A DNA stretch of 64,000 nucleotides from Wocania arenilitoris (GTDB lineage: Bacteria; Bacteroidota; Bacteroidia; Flavobacteriales; Flavobacteriaceae), in NCBI RefSeq assembly GCF_021728535.1, contig NZ_JAKKDU010000003.1, positions 1 to 64,000 on the forward strand. Reading direction: 5' to 3'. The notes under the pieces were generated by a model. The model made no database searches, was not told where the DNA came from, and saw only the letters and a program-made list of their open reading frames with translations. The position numbers and the translations under genes are program-made. Positions within the stretch are counted from its first letter, which is position 1, and the number at the start of each line of letters is the position of its first letter. Below are positions 25,931-36,648 of the stretch, piece after piece.

Positions 25931-26045
25931 CATTTTACTAAATCCTTACATCGAACTCAGGTTTAAAGATAACCACCATTAGTATTTACTAAAGAAAACG
26001 CAAAAGAATTAATTTTTTATTTAAGAAAAATATTGACGAAAGATT

Positions 26046-26894
26046 TTATGCGTTTGCATTTATAAAGCCTTTAACTTTTGTTATGACTTCTTTTAAATGA
26101 TTTGGAAGTATAGATTTATCCCAAGGGTGTTGTGCACCAAAAACATGATTTGCATCTTTTATAATTTTTAGTTTATTGCTTGAATTCCATTTATTAAGCT
26201 GTTGTGCTTCATCTAGTATTACGCTAGAATCCGTATCTCCATGAATAATTAAATAAGGGATTTTTAAATTTGATACTGCACGTTTGATTGTAAGTCTATT
26301 TTTATTAGCAATAAAGTCTTCATAAAACTGATAGTAATGTGGCATTTGCTGTTTTGTTCGCCCATTTAAAACATATTTTACACCATCTTTTTTCCATTGT
26401 TTTAAATCGCCTAATGCCGATACTCTTTTTTCAAAATCACATACACCTGCTAAACTAATTACCAATTTTATTCTACTATCTTCTTCAGCTTTTATTGTTA
26501 CAATACCACCAGCTCTACTATGCCCCATTAAAATAATATTATTTATATCAGCATTGTTTTTTAGCTCAGAACTAGAGCAAATCCAATCTATAACTAGTCC
26601 TAAATCATCCAATTCTTTGGTGTAATTATTATTTGCAAAAGCCTCCAAATCTGGAAAATCAATAGGTTGTTTAACCGTGCCACCATTATGAGAAAAATTA
26701 AATTTTATAAAACAAAAACCAGCATCAGCAAATGTTTCTGCCATTAAATTCCACGCACCCCAATCTTTAAATCCTTTGTAACCGTGACAAAAAATCACAA
26801 CCTGTTTTTTAATACCGTTATTATTAAAATACAAATCGGTTAAAATGGGTTTTTTGTGTTTTCCGTTAATAATTATATTTTTTTCAATAGTCAT
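26046..26894 (-). CDS. Alpha/beta hydrolase family protein
   Basis: A 282-residue cytosolic serine hydrolase of unknown substrate. The oxyanion-hole segment is VVIFCHGYKGFKDWGAWNL. The nucleophile elbow G-H-S-R-A-G-G (Ser near residue 124) follows NNIILMG. The later region YLIIHGDTDSSVILDEAQQL contains the catalytic Asp, and ANHVFGAQHPW the likely His. Its start codon abuts the addB stop, so it probably rides on the addB transcript. Confidence 0.85.
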   Translation of the reverse strand: MTIEKNIIINGKHKKPILTDLYFNNNGIKKQVVIFCHGYKGFKDWGAWNLMAETFADAGFCFIKFNFSHNGGTVKQPIDFPDLEAFANNNYTKELDDLGLVIDWICSSSELKNNADINNIILMGHSRAGGIVTIKAEEDSRIKLVISLAGVCDFEKRVSALGDLKQWKKDGVKYVLNGRTKQQMPHYYQFYEDFIANKNRLTIKRAVSNLKIPYLIIHGDTDSSVILDEAQQLNKWNSSNKLKIIKDANHVFGAQHPWDKSILPNHLKEVITKVKGFINANA

Positions 26895-29654
26895 TTATAC
26901 TTCTTTTTCAATGAAAGGCATATCTATATCACAAATTTCTAAAATGAGTTTTTTTAGTTCATCGCTAAATTTATCTAATGTAGTATTCGTGATTAAAGCA
27001 TCTTTTTTAGCATGAGCTCCCGCCTTATCTTTTTTAGCAAATTTTAAAAAGCCACGACGCATATTTTTAAATGAGATAATACCAGCCTCAACAGGAAGTT
27101 TTATCTGATTAGATTGACGCATCATTAAAGCATAAGTAAGCACCTGAAAGCTCTTACTGTATTTTTTATAATCGGTTGTAATTGCTTCCCAGTTTACAAT
27201 TTCAACATCACCTTTATTAACAAGCTCTGTTTTGTAATCAATAATTCTTGTGACTCCATTACGCTCATCAACACGATCTACTTTACCTGTTAAATTAATT
27301 AAGAATTTAAGTTCTGGTATGTTGATTTGAACCTTGTTTTCTGTTTCAATAGCAATTATTTTTATGTGGTTTCCAGCTTTTAAATCTTCTATTTCTAAAT
27401 CTAAAAAGTTAGACACATAATGTTTTGTTATTTCAAAAACAATAAGATTTTTACCTTTTGTTATATCACCTTCTTTATATTCATTTTTAAAATGATAGCT
27501 TACTCTTTCAGAGATTTTTAATTTTAATTTTTCAATATTTTCAACCGTTAAAAATACACCAATAAATGGCTTGTAAAAATCTTCAAGTGTATTGTGCACT
27601 ATAGTGCCTAAAGTATTTGCGGCAACAGTTTCTTCAACGTTATCGTAGCCTTTTATTTTTAATATTTTCTGATAATAAAAATCAATAGGATTCCTGATGT
27701 AGTTTGTAAGAGACGAAGGCGAAAACCCTTTTTCTGCAACTTCAATAATTTGATTTAGTAGCTCAGGTGTTTTACTTATCTCGTTTAGTTTAGGTTCTAT
27801 AATTGGTACATGAGGCGCTATAATTTGATGTTTTATGTTATGAATTTTCTCTAACTGTAACTGTGTAATAAATCTGCTTTTTTCGCCACCAGTTAGCACA
27901 TCGGCTTCAGTACTATATAAAATATAAATGTTTTTAGCACGCTGTAAAAGTCTGTAAAAATGATAGGTGTAAACGGCATCCTTCTCTTTATAAGTAGGCA
28001 GATTGTTTTCTAATTTAACATCAAACGGAATAAACGAGTTGTTAGTTTTTCCAGAGGGTAAAACACCTTCGTTAACTGATGAAATAATAACAGTTTTAAA
28101 ATCTAATACACGAGATTCTAGCATACCCATAATTTGTAAACCCTGCAAAGGCTCTCCTTGAAAATCTAGGGTTTGAGTACTTAACAATTCTTTGTAAACA
28201 CCAAATAATGTTGAGATGTCTTTGATGTGATTGTACTCTAAATTTAATTGAGATAACTCATTAAATAGCGTATTAAACTTTACTAAATATTCTAAAGACA
28301 AAATGTTTGAAGCTTTGTTTTTAGATAAGTTGTTTTTTATGGTTAAAATTAATTGTGAGCAATTTTTTAAAACTTCGGTAATAGATGTTTCCCAATTAGA
28401 AAATAGGATGTCAATAATACCTTCAGTGTTGTTTGCAATTTGTTTAAGCCTATTTATTGTTAGATAAATAATATTATTAGCCTCAATAGTTTCAATTATT
28501 TTTGAAGCGTAATCTGTAGAATTAAAATAAAATAAAGGTCTTATAAACTGGTTAGATATAATGTTTATAACATCTTTATAATAGAATGATTTTGGAGTAT
28601 TTTTATGAAGATTAAATAAGTTCTCAAATAACGATGCTAGCGAAATAGATTTAAGCGGAAAACCCATTGTAATATTTAAAGCATCAATGGTTGGTGGTAA
28701 TGAGTTTAAAACAGGAATTAATAAGTTCTCGTCGCCTAAAACAACAGCGGTATTTTGTAAAGACGATTTTTTTTTACTTAAATTATTTAAAAGTGTACCA
28801 ATGTGTTTTGATTGTCCAATGTTTTTTGGAATACCATAAATATAAATGTTTTTTTCTTCTGAATAATTATTAGTTATCCAATTAAATGGGTGCTTTTCAA
28901 AGTGTTTCCAGTTTGTTTTATGTTGTTTTATAAATAATGCCGCATCGTGTTTTGGGTTGTTAAAAAACTCAGCATCAATATCCCAATACATTGTTGCTAA
29001 GTTGTTTTCTAGTAGCTTTTGTATTATAGTTTCTTCGGCTGTATTTAAGGCGTTAAACCCTAAAAAAACATGCTGTTTTTCTGAGTTTTTTATGATATAA
29101 GAATTTATATTTTTTGCTGCTTCCCTATAAATTAATCCTTGATAACCAGAGTTTTTACTTAATAGCTGCTTAGTAAAATGTGTGTAATAATTGTAAAGTT
29201 TATTCCAAAAGGACAGATGTTTTTTAACAAAGTCGGTTTGGTTTTCGTTTAAGGACCAATGATTAAGCTCTTGAATATTGCTTAAATAATTAAATATGTT
29301 TTCTTGTGGGATAAGGTATCTGTCAATCTCATTAAAATCTTGAAGTAATATTTGTGCCCATTTTGAAAATGACTCAAACGAATCTTGCTGTTCTTTAGGT
29401 GTTTGCTCTAAATAGCTATTGTAAAACTCAAATAAAAGCTTAGTATTAGAGATAGGTTTTATTTGAGAAAGATCTTCTACAAATTCCTCGATACTAATAA
29501 TTTTTGGAGAAAAAATAGTTTTACTTGAAACTTTATAAAGTTGATGCTTTAAAAATAGGCCAGCTCTTTTACTAGGTAAAACAAAGGTTAATTTTGAAAG
29601 ATTTATTTGGGAATCTTTTAAATCTTTTAAAACATCAAAAATAAAAGTCGTCAT
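26895..29654 (-). CDS. addB: AddB-type PD-(D/E)XK nuclease subunit
   Basis: A 919-residue protein resembling the AddB half of the AddAB recombination helicase-nuclease, which processes double-strand breaks. The N-terminus (FVLPSKRAGLFLKHQLY) sits where a helicase Walker box would be but lacks G-K-T, as in Bacteroidota AddB. Central motifs such as LQIMGMLESRVLDFKTVIIS and NEGVLPSGK are typical of the inactive helicase core. The C-terminal nuclease holds TLGTIVHNTLEDFYKP, GKVDRVDERNG and TRIIDYKTE, with Asp and Lys of the active site. Its likely partner addA lies 2.8 kb upstream. Confidence 0.85.
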   Translation of the reverse strand: MTTFIFDVLKDLKDSQINLSKLTFVLPSKRAGLFLKHQLYKVSSKTIFSPKIISIEEFVEDLSQIKPISNTKLLFEFYNSYLEQTPKEQQDSFESFSKWAQILLQDFNEIDRYLIPQENIFNYLSNIQELNHWSLNENQTDFVKKHLSFWNKLYNYYTHFTKQLLSKNSGYQGLIYREAAKNINSYIIKNSEKQHVFLGFNALNTAEETIIQKLLENNLATMYWDIDAEFFNNPKHDAALFIKQHKTNWKHFEKHPFNWITNNYSEEKNIYIYGIPKNIGQSKHIGTLLNNLSKKKSSLQNTAVVLGDENLLIPVLNSLPPTIDALNITMGFPLKSISLASLFENLFNLHKNTPKSFYYKDVINIISNQFIRPLFYFNSTDYASKIIETIEANNIIYLTINRLKQIANNTEGIIDILFSNWETSITEVLKNCSQLILTIKNNLSKNKASNILSLEYLVKFNTLFNELSQLNLEYNHIKDISTLFGVYKELLSTQTLDFQGEPLQGLQIMGMLESRVLDFKTVIISSVNEGVLPSGKTNNSFIPFDVKLENNLPTYKEKDAVYTYHFYRLLQRAKNIYILYSTEADVLTGGEKSRFITQLQLEKIHNIKHQIIAPHVPIIEPKLNEISKTPELLNQIIEVAEKGFSPSSLTNYIRNPIDFYYQKILKIKGYDNVEETVAANTLGTIVHNTLEDFYKPFIGVFLTVENIEKLKLKISERVSYHFKNEYKEGDITKGKNLIVFEITKHYVSNFLDLEIEDLKAGNHIKIIAIETENKVQINIPELKFLINLTGKVDRVDERNGVTRIIDYKTELVNKGDVEIVNWEAITTDYKKYSKSFQVLTYALMMRQSNQIKLPVEAGIISFKNMRRGFLKFAKKDKAGAHAKKDALITNTTLDKFSDELKKLILEICDIDMPFIEKEV

Positions 29655-29683
29655 TAAAGTTTAATTGATATGATATAAAAATA

Positions 29684-29714
29684 AAAAACGCTTCGGGATA
29701 TCCGAAGCGTTTTT
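29684..29714 (-). terminator. Terminator downstream of the OmpA porin gene
   Basis: A 13-bp stem with GC core (CGCTTCGG / CCGAAGCG), flanked by A-runs and T-runs and enclosing a 5-base loop, lies about 35 bases beyond the porin stop. It can work on both strands, but the only gene ending here is on the minus strand. Confidence 0.9.
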
Positions 29715-29750
29715 ATAAAACTTATTTATTTAAAAACTAAAACTAGTTTT

Positions 29751-31127
29751 TTATTTTGCTAAGTTAATTTCAACACGTCTGTTGTTAGCTCTACCAGCTC
29801 TAGTTTTGTTAGTATCAATTGGTCTAGATTCTCCGTAACCAAGAGCAGATAATCTAAATGCATCAATACCATTTTCAATTAAATATTCCTTAACTGAATT
29901 AGCTCTAGAATCAGATAATCTTTGGTTTAATGTTTCGCTACCAACACTATCAGTGTGTCCTTCTACAGTAAATTTAGAAGTTGGGTATTCTTTTAAAATT
30001 TTGATAATATCAGATAAAACAGCTGCAGATTGTTTTTTGATAGTAGATTTACCAGTATCAAATAAAATCGTTTTAGCATACGCATTAAGTTGCTTTTGTA
30101 CTTCTTCTGTTACTTCTGGGCAACCGTTATTAGCAACAGTGCCTTTAATGTCTACACAGTTATCATCTTTATCCAAAACACCATCACCATCAGTGTCTGG
30201 CCAAGGACATCCTTTGTTTGCAGCAGGACCAGCAGTGTTAACACACTTGTCATCACCATCAGCAACACCATCACCGTCAGCATCTGGACAACCAGCTAAA
30301 GCTTTTAAACCAGCTACTGTAGGACAGTTATCATCTTTATCGGCAACACCGTCACCATCAGAATCTGGGCATCCATTGAATTCAGTTAAACCAGCTTCGT
30401 TTGGGCAAGAGTCTTTAGAATCTTCTATGCCATCACCATCAGAATCTGGACATCCGTTGAAAGCTTCTAAACCAGCAACATCTGGACAAGCATCATCTTT
30501 GTCGTATATGCCATCACCATCGGTGTCAACTCCACCAAATTTGATAGAGATACCAACAGTATGTTGGAAATGTGTTTGTAAATAATCTTCAAATGCATGT
30601 TTGTATGCAGACTGAACTGTTAAACCAATGTTTTCATTAAACCAAACATTTAAGCCTAAAGTACCGTTAACTGTACCAGCTCCAACTTCGTCAATCCAAG
30701 TATAACCACCACCTAGACCTAAATAAGGATCAATGGTTGTGCCATTCAAGAAGTTGTACTTAATAGTACCATCAAGACCATAGTATGATAAATCATCTAC
30801 CGTTATTGCTTCTGAACTTCCAGGTACTTCACCCCATTTACTAATTCTATTAATAGAACCAGCAACTCCAAAAGAAAATTTGTCTCCTAAGTATTTAGAT
30901 ACAGAGATCGTTGACAAAGAAGGTAAAATGTTGTAATTATCCGTATCAACAAATTTACTAAAGATTGTTTCACTAAAAGGGATACCATCTCCAGAAGGAT
31001 ATGCGTCAACTGCATTTGTCCCTATGGTAATTTGCCACGGGTTGTTTTCGTCTTGTGCATTTACGTTGCTATAACCAAGTACAAGCAACATAGCGAACAA
31101 TAATCTGCTAAGATTTTTCATATTCAA
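29751..31127 (-). CDS. OmpA-family outer-membrane protein with thrombospondin type 3 repeats
   Basis: A 458-residue outer-membrane protein. Residues 1-24 are a signal peptide (ending NVNAQ). Residues about 25-205 form an OmpA-like beta-barrel. Residues about 205-345 contain five Asp-rich type 3 repeats such as [19 protein letters not shown] and [15 protein letters not shown], which bind calcium. The C-terminal domain (about 345-458) is the peptidoglycan-binding OmpA fold with [20 protein letters not shown] and NRRVEINL. It probably tethers the outer membrane to the wall and is usually abundant. Its promoter fits the consensus closely. Confidence 0.92.
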   Translation of the reverse strand: MNMKNLSRLLFAMLLVLGYSNVNAQDENNPWQITIGTNAVDAYPSGDGIPFSETIFSKFVDTDNYNILPSLSTISVSKYLGDKFSFGVAGSINRISKWGEVPGSSEAITVDDLSYYGLDGTIKYNFLNGTTIDPYLGLGGGYTWIDEVGAGTVNGTLGLNVWFNENIGLTVQSAYKHAFEDYLQTHFQHTVGISIKFGGVDTDGDGIYDKDDACPDVAGLEAFNGCPDSDGDGIEDSKDSCPNEAGLTEFNGCPDSDGDGVADKDDNCPTVAGLKALAGCPDADGDGVADGDDKCVNTAGPAANKGCPWPDTDGDGVLDKDDNCVDIKGTVANNGCPEVTEEVQKQLNAYAKTILFDTGKSTIKKQSAAVLSDIIKILKEYPTSKFTVEGHTDSVGSETLNQRLSDSRANSVKEYLIENGIDAFRLSALGYGESRPIDTNKTRAGRANNRRVEINLAK

Positions 31128-31156
31128 AAGTTTAATTTTTAAGTGTTATTTGTTAG

Positions 31157-31186
31157 CAAAAGTAAGTTGTTAAATTTTATTAACAA
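31157..31186 (-). promoter_or_regulatory. Promoter of the OmpA porin gene
   Basis: On the minus strand a TTG (31184-31186) and a TACTTTTG box (31157-31164) are separated by 19 bases, matching the Bacteroidota -33/-7 consensus. The start codon is 30 bases further on, with an A/T-rich leader. Confidence 0.65.
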
Positions 31187-31244
31187 AGACAAATGTATAA
31201 AAATATTACATAATTCGTTTGTTTATCGATAGTTCAGAATGATT

Positions 31245-32438
31245 TTAGATAATATTTAGTGCTTTCCCAACTTTTGTAAACGCAGCAATAGCCTTGTCTA
31301 AATGCGTTTTTGTATGAGCAGCTGATAGTTGTACGCGAATTCTTGCTTTTCCTTTCGGTACAACGGGAAAAAAGAACCCTATAACATATATTCCTTCATT
31401 TAAAAGCATATTTGCCATGGTTTGAGATAATTTTGCATCGTATAACATTACAGGAACAATAGCAGAGTCGCCATCAATAATATCTAAACCTGCGGCTTTC
31501 ATACCTTTTTTAAAATAATTAGTGTTCCATTCTAGTTTATCTCTTAATTCAGTATTGTTTGAAAGCATATCAAAAACTTTAATTGATGCCCCAACAATAG
31601 CTGGAGCTAAAGAGTTTGAGAACAAATAAGGTCTAGACCGTTGGCGTAGTATATCGATAATCTCTTTTTTACCAGTAGTGTAACCGCCCATGGCACCACC
31701 TAATGCTTTTCCTAAAGTACCTGTAATAATGTCTATACGTTGCATCACATTTTTTTCTTCTAGTGTACCTCGCCCTGTTTTTCCAATAAAACCTGTTGCA
31801 TGGCATTCGTCTATCATTACCAAAGCATCATATTTATCAGCTAAATCGCAAATTTGATCAAGTGGCGCTACCAATCCATCCATAGAAAACACACCGTCTG
31901 TAACTATTATTTTAAAACGAGCTCCATTTTTATTAGCTTCAATAAGTTGGCTTTCTAAATCTGCCATATCACTATTTTGATAACGATAACGTGCTGCTTT
32001 ACACAAACGAACACCATCAATTATAGAAGCGTGATTTAAAGAATCTGAAATAATAGCATCATCTTTTGTTAGTAAAGGTTCAAAAACACCTCCGTTAGCA
32101 TCAAAAGCTGCGGCATATAATATGGTGTCTTCGGTTTGATAAAAATCTGCAATTTTTTGCTCTAATTCTTTATGAATATCTTGGGTTCCACATATAAAGC
32201 GAACAGAACTCATGCCAAAACCATGAGTATTCATAGTGTCTTTTGCTGCTTGAATAACTTCTGGGTGCGATGATAAGCCTAAATAGTTATTAGCACAAAA
32301 GTTTAAAACGGTTTCGCCTGTATTTAAAGTTATTTCGGCACCTTGTGCTGAGGTTATTATGCGCTCTTCTTTATAAAGCCCTTGGTTTTTAATATCCTGA
32401 ATTTCTTTTTGTAAATGTTGTTTTATAGTGCTGTACAT
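31245..32438 (-). CDS. kbl: Glycine C-acetyltransferase (2-amino-3-ketobutyrate CoA ligase)
   Basis: A 397-residue PLP enzyme of the alpha-oxoamine synthase family, which interconverts 2-amino-3-ketobutyrate and glycine plus acetyl-CoA in threonine breakdown. Family motifs are [39 protein letters not shown] and [20 protein letters not shown] (PLP Lys in GKALGG). The N-terminus and length match Kbl more closely than serine palmitoyltransferase or biotin synthesis relatives. A threonine dehydrogenase partner is not in the window. It lies between the porin and addA. Confidence 0.9.
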   Translation of the reverse strand: MYSTIKQHLQKEIQDIKNQGLYKEERIITSAQGAEITLNTGETVLNFCANNYLGLSSHPEVIQAAKDTMNTHGFGMSSVRFICGTQDIHKELEQKIADFYQTEDTILYAAAFDANGGVFEPLLTKDDAIISDSLNHASIIDGVRLCKAARYRYQNSDMADLESQLIEANKNGARFKIIVTDGVFSMDGLVAPLDQICDLADKYDALVMIDECHATGFIGKTGRGTLEEKNVMQRIDIITGTLGKALGGAMGGYTTGKKEIIDILRQRSRPYLFSNSLAPAIVGASIKVFDMLSNNTELRDKLEWNTNYFKKGMKAAGLDIIDGDSAIVPVMLYDAKLSQTMANMLLNEGIYVIGFFFPVVPKGKARIRVQLSAAHTKTHLDKAIAAFTKVGKALNII

Positions 32439-32459
32439 TTTATATGAGTTTTTGCAAAG

Positions 32460-35400
32460 TTATATTTCTTTTATTTGAATATCATTATTTATATAAACAA
32501 GAATTTTTTTAATAACTTTTAAATTCATCTGTTCTAAAACATCTTGATACGATTGTAATTGTTGCTCATGTTTTTTGTTCTCTAAACCTGTTTTGTAATC
32601 TATAATAACAGCTTCGTTGTTAGGGTTTATCACTACGCGATCTGGTCGTAAAACAATACCCTCTGTTGTAATAATATCACGTTCATTATATATAATATGG
32701 TTTAAGGTAAAATAGTCTTGAAGTTTTGAATGATTAACAATATCGTTTACAATGGTTTTTAAAATTGTGGATTGTTCTTTATTAATAGAAGAGTTATTTG
32801 TAAAATCGTTTATGGCATCATCAATATCGTTAGTAGTATTGATTTTAGACATAATGTTATGTATAAGATTTCCTTTTTCAATAGCTTCTTTCTGCACTGT
32901 ATCCCAAAGTAAGCCAGATTTTGTTACTACTTTAATATTGAGCGCCTCTTTGGCTGTTGAAATAAATTCTTGCTGAATTTGAGTTTCTTTTTTAGTACTT
33001 CTTTTAGCGCTTATAACTATCGGGGTTCCGAAGCTATAAGTTAATTTAGAATCTTGCCATTCGTTAATAGATTTTAAATACTCAATAAACAACCCAGAAT
33101 ATTTTTTAGTATTTACATCGCCTTTTGACGAAATATCTTTTGTAGAAATAACATGCAGTTGCTCTACAGCTCGGGTTAATGTTACATACAGTAAATTTAT
33201 GTTGTCTAATTCTTGCTCAGATTTATGTTTGTTAAATATACGTAACCCTTCATCATCATAATGTTCAAAATCTTTATTATAATTTAAAAGTGTATGCGAA
33301 AAGCCATTGTATTTTTCTTTATTTAGCGCAAACCATTCTTTGGGTTCCAACTCTCGATAAATATCTAAATCGGCAAATGGAAAAATAACTACCGGAAATT
33401 CTAAACCTTTAGATTTATGAATAGTCATTATTTGAACTGCATTTTGTCCTTTTGGAGACACAATACTTAAGCTTTCTTTTTTCTTGTCAAAATAGTTTAA
33501 AAATCCAGAAATATCTGAGCCTTTCTTTTGCGAATAATCTAAAACTACATCTAAATAAAACTGAATGTACGCGTTTGATGTTTTTACCAAATTAAAACTT
33601 CTTACAATAGTTTCTACCATATTGTAAAGTGGTAATTGTAATAAATCGGCACTACTTATTTTAATATTAAATTCCTCAAAATTTTTAAATAGTTGCGGTA
33701 ATTCTAAATTGATATGATTTGTAAAGAACTCATGCTTATCTTTAACATTAAAAAGTGTTGCTAGATAAATTAAAAGCGCCATTTTTATTTCTTTGTTTTT
33801 GGGCTGAATTAAAAGTGCTAAAACATCATTTATAAAATTAACTTCGGGGGCATTTCGTAATAGCAAAGTCTCAGAAGATACAATAGGAATATTATGCTGA
33901 CTTAAATAATTTGCCACAGTAACGCCTTCTTTTTTCTTGCGTACTAAAACACAAATATCAGTTAAATCAAAACCATTTTCTAAACAATTATTTATGGCAT
34001 TTAAGGTGTGTGCTGAAAACAACGCGTTTCTATCATCCCCTTTTTCAATATCTAAAAACAATAATTTTACATAACCAGCTTCATTTATCGTGTTATTTTG
34101 GTATGCATTTTTATAAAGCGATTTGTAATTATCATCAGTAAAAACTTGTTGCGACAAAAATTTAAAAAAACCATTGTTAAAATCTACTATTTCTTTAAAA
34201 CTTCGGTAATTGTCATCAAGCGGTTCTACTTTTTGTTCAATATGAAAAGGCCGTTTAGTTTTATTAAATAAATCTATAAACTGTTCTGCTTTACCACCGC
34301 GCCAACGGTAAATAGCTTGTTTAGCGTCGCCAACTAACATGGTAGTTCCATTTTCGGCAGAAAGGGAGTTGTCTAAAAGCGGAATTAAATTCTCCCATTG
34401 TAAAACTGATGTATCCTGAAACTCATCAATAAAATAATGTTTAAATTTTTCGCCAATGCGTTCGTATATAAAAGGCGTTGGCTGGTTTTGTATTTCTTTA
34501 CTAATAATGCTGTTAAATTCTGAAATAAGCATTTTATTTTGCTCAATTTTTAAAATACGTAGTTCATTATTTATAGCATTTAAAACCGAAAGAGGTGTAA
34601 CGTTTTTATAAAAAGCTTTTAAAAATTTAAGATGAAAAACAAATTGCTTTGTGTTTTTAAAAATACTAACTAATTGAGGCTGATTTTGGTTTATAATTGA
34701 AGCAACATCATCAGAAACTTTTTTAGGATAAAGCGGGTTATGTTCTAATAAATCAACTTGCCAATTCAAATCGAAATTAACATCAAACTTTTTATTTACA
34801 AGATTTTGAAAGTGTTTTGGCAACGACCCTCTCGAAAAATCGCCAAACTCCAAACCTGCTTCTTCAATTAAAGTTAAAACACTTTGAGCTTCCTCAATAA
34901 TTTGTTTTTCAAATAAAACAATATCTTTTTTTAAATGGGTTTTAAGACCTTTAAAATCACTTAAAGTTTTATGCTTTAAGGTTTCAATAAACGGCATATC
35001 GTTTTCGTTAACCAACAATTTTGCAATCTTATTAAAATCAAAAGACACATCCCAACTTTTATCATCATTGGCTTTTTCAATAGCAAAATCCACCAAAATT
35101 TTAGTAAGTGCATCATCAGTTCCTGCTTTTGCAATTAAACTATCAACCGCTTCATTTAAAAGTAGATCTTGGTCTAATTCAACTTCAAAATTTAAAGGCA
35201 ATTTTAAGTCGTGTGCAAAGGTTCGTATCAATTTATGTGTAAAACCATCAATAGTGCTAATATTAAACGCAGCATAATTATGTATAATGGTATTTAGTAG
35301 TTTTTTAGATTTTTCATGAAGCTCTTTAGGTTCTATTTCTAATTCTTTACAAATGTCATCAAACATACTACTTGAAGTTTTCAAAATAGCGTCTTCAGAA

Positions 35401-35597
35401 AACGTTTTTAACATGTCTATAATGCGCTCTTTCATTTCGGTAACCGCTTTATTAGTAAACGTAATTGCCAAAATATTTTTAAATAGATACTGGTTACTAG
35501 AGCTAAATAAAATTTTTAAATACGCTTTTACTAAGGTGTAGGTTTTCCCGCTTCCTGCAGAAGCATTATAAATTGTAAAAGATGAATTTAACTGCAT
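32460..35597 (-). CDS. addA: AddA-type UvrD helicase-nuclease
   Basis: A 1045-residue protein with a full SF1 helicase and a RecB-type nuclease, the motor and nuclease half of AddAB. Walker A is ASAGSGKTYTLVKAY. Motif II is in YFIDEFQDTSVLQWENL, and motif III in MLVGDAKQAIYRWRGGKAEQ. The C-terminal domain carries HNIMSKI, LRPDRVVINPNNEAVI and IDYKTGLENKKHEQQL, including the D-Y-K nuclease triad. It begins 126 bases from sod on the divergent strand and is separated from addB by kbl and the porin. Confidence 0.9.
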   Translation of the reverse strand: MQLNSSFTIYNASAGSGKTYTLVKAYLKILFSSSNQYLFKNILAITFTNKAVTEMKERIIDMLKTFSEDAILKTSSSMFDDICKELEIEPKELHEKSKKLLNTIIHNYAAFNISTIDGFTHKLIRTFAHDLKLPLNFEVELDQDLLLNEAVDSLIAKAGTDDALTKILVDFAIEKANDDKSWDVSFDFNKIAKLLVNENDMPFIETLKHKTLSDFKGLKTHLKKDIVLFEKQIIEEAQSVLTLIEEAGLEFGDFSRGSLPKHFQNLVNKKFDVNFDLNWQVDLLEHNPLYPKKVSDDVASIINQNQPQLVSIFKNTKQFVFHLKFLKAFYKNVTPLSVLNAINNELRILKIEQNKMLISEFNSIISKEIQNQPTPFIYERIGEKFKHYFIDEFQDTSVLQWENLIPLLDNSLSAENGTTMLVGDAKQAIYRWRGGKAEQFIDLFNKTKRPFHIEQKVEPLDDNYRSFKEIVDFNNGFFKFLSQQVFTDDNYKSLYKNAYQNNTINEAGYVKLLFLDIEKGDDRNALFSAHTLNAINNCLENGFDLTDICVLVRKKKEGVTVANYLSQHNIPIVSSETLLLRNAPEVNFINDVLALLIQPKNKEIKMALLIYLATLFNVKDKHEFFTNHINLELPQLFKNFEEFNIKISSADLLQLPLYNMVETIVRSFNLVKTSNAYIQFYLDVVLDYSQKKGSDISGFLNYFDKKKESLSIVSPKGQNAVQIMTIHKSKGLEFPVVIFPFADLDIYRELEPKEWFALNKEKYNGFSHTLLNYNKDFEHYDDEGLRIFNKHKSEQELDNINLLYVTLTRAVEQLHVISTKDISSKGDVNTKKYSGLFIEYLKSINEWQDSKLTYSFGTPIVISAKRSTKKETQIQQEFISTAKEALNIKVVTKSGLLWDTVQKEAIEKGNLIHNIMSKINTTNDIDDAINDFTNNSSINKEQSTILKTIVNDIVNHSKLQDYFTLNHIIYNERDIITTEGIVLRPDRVVINPNNEAVIIDYKTGLENKKHEQQLQSYQDVLEQMNLKVIKKILVYINNDIQIKEI

Positions 35598-35601
35598 AAA
35601 A

Positions 35602-35631
35602 CAAATTTAGAGACAATATAGAAACTATCAA
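35602..35631 (-). promoter_or_regulatory. Promoter of addA
   Basis: On the minus strand TTG (35629-35631) and TAAATTTG (35602-35609) are spaced by 19 bases, a very good Bacteroidota promoter match. The addA ATG follows after only 4 bases, so the leader is very short or the ATG lies near the transcript start. Confidence 0.5.
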
Positions 35632-35723
35632 TGGTTTGATAACAATTTATTATTTTTTATTAACCTGTTTTATCCGTAAATTTGAATGAAAATAAATACT
35701 AATATTTAAAACATAGAAAAATT

Positions 35724-36332
35724 ATGGCTTTCGAATTACCGAAATTAGGATACAATTATGATGCTTTAGAACCGCATATAGATGCTCGTACTATGGAGAT
35801 ACACCATTCTAAACATCACCAAGGATATACAAACAACTTAAATAATGCTATTGCAGGAACAGATTTAGATGGAAAATCTATTGAAGATATTCTTGCAAAT
35901 TTAGACATGAATAATGGAGCTGTTAGAAATAATGGTGGCGGATTTTACAACCACTCATTGTTTTGGACAGTTATAAATCCTGAAGACAGAGGCTATTTAT
36001 CTGGCGATTTAAAAGATGCTATAGAAGCAGCTTATGGATCTAAAGACGAATTTATTGCGGCGTTTAGTAAAGCAGCAGCAACACGTTTTGGCTCAGGTTG
36101 GGCATGGTTATGTGTACACAAAGGTGGTAAAGTAGAAATCTGCTCTACACCAAATCAAGATAACCCATTAATGCCAGGAGTTAGTTGTGGTGGCACACCA
36201 ATTTTAGGATTAGATGTTTGGGAACACGCCTATTATTTAAACTACCAAAACCGTCGTCCAGATTATATTAATGCGTTTTTTAACGTTGTTAATTGGAATG
36301 AAGTAGAGCGTCGTTACGCAGAGGCAAAATAA
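35724..36332 (+). CDS. Superoxide dismutase (Mn/Fe type)
   Basis: A 202-residue enzyme converting superoxide to hydrogen peroxide and oxygen. Metal ligands appear in order: His in [12 protein letters not shown], His in [10 protein letters not shown], and Asp and His in [26 protein letters not shown] is the conserved core strand. Metal preference (Mn, Fe or either) cannot be set with certainty by eye. A TAAATTTG -7-like box lies at 35677-35684, though without a clear -33 TTG. Transcription ends at the terminator at 36406-36439. Confidence 0.95.
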   Translation: MAFELPKLGYNYDALEPHIDARTMEIHHSKHHQGYTNNLNNAIAGTDLDGKSIEDILANLDMNNGAVRNNGGGFYNHSLFWTVINPEDRGYLSGDLKDAIEAAYGSKDEFIAAFSKAAATRFGSGWAWLCVHKGGKVEICSTPNQDNPLMPGVSCGGTPILGLDVWEHAYYLNYQNRRPDYINAFFNVVNWNEVERRYAEAK

Positions 36333-36405
36333 GCAATGAACCAATTTTGAAATAAAATTGTGTGAGTCGTTTATGCTGAGGTAGTTGAAGCATCTTATTA
36401 AATAT

Positions 36406-36439
36406 AAATCGTCTAGTACATGTGCTAGACGATTTTTTT
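36406..36439 (+). terminator. Terminator after superoxide dismutase
   Basis: A perfect stem of about 10-11 bp (AAATCGTCTAG with CTAGACGATTT, loop TACATGTG) runs into a 7-base T-run. It follows the sod stop by 74 bases. Confidence 0.92.
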
Positions 36440-36463
36440 ATGGCGTTACCCCAAGGGTCGAGC

Positions 36464-36521
36464 TTTCACTACTCGCTTCCTCCTGCGTCGGCGAGCTCAA
36501 ACATGTCGTTCAATCCCTAAC
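36464..36521 (-). repeat. 58-bp dispersed repeat, copy 2
   Basis: This is the reverse-oriented second copy of the element at 20686-20743 (52 of 58 bases identical). It starts 25 bases after the sod terminator and is followed by a GCGCGCG run. It lies between two genes rather than inside a leader, so the two copies do not share an obvious regulatory context. Confidence 0.85.
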
Positions 36522-36648
36522 GCGCGCGTTTGCAGAAAACAATTATTAATTTAAAGTTGGATTATTATTATTTAAATTCAGAGTTTAGAATTTAAGGAAT
36601 TAAATAAAATAGCTTTAATTTGTTTAGACGTATGTTGTTTACAGTATT

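Noticed and set aside
29953-30585. A plus-strand frame opposite the OmpA calcium repeats
   Set aside because: It is the antisense of the Asp-rich repeats, giving a Pro/Ser-rich shadow.
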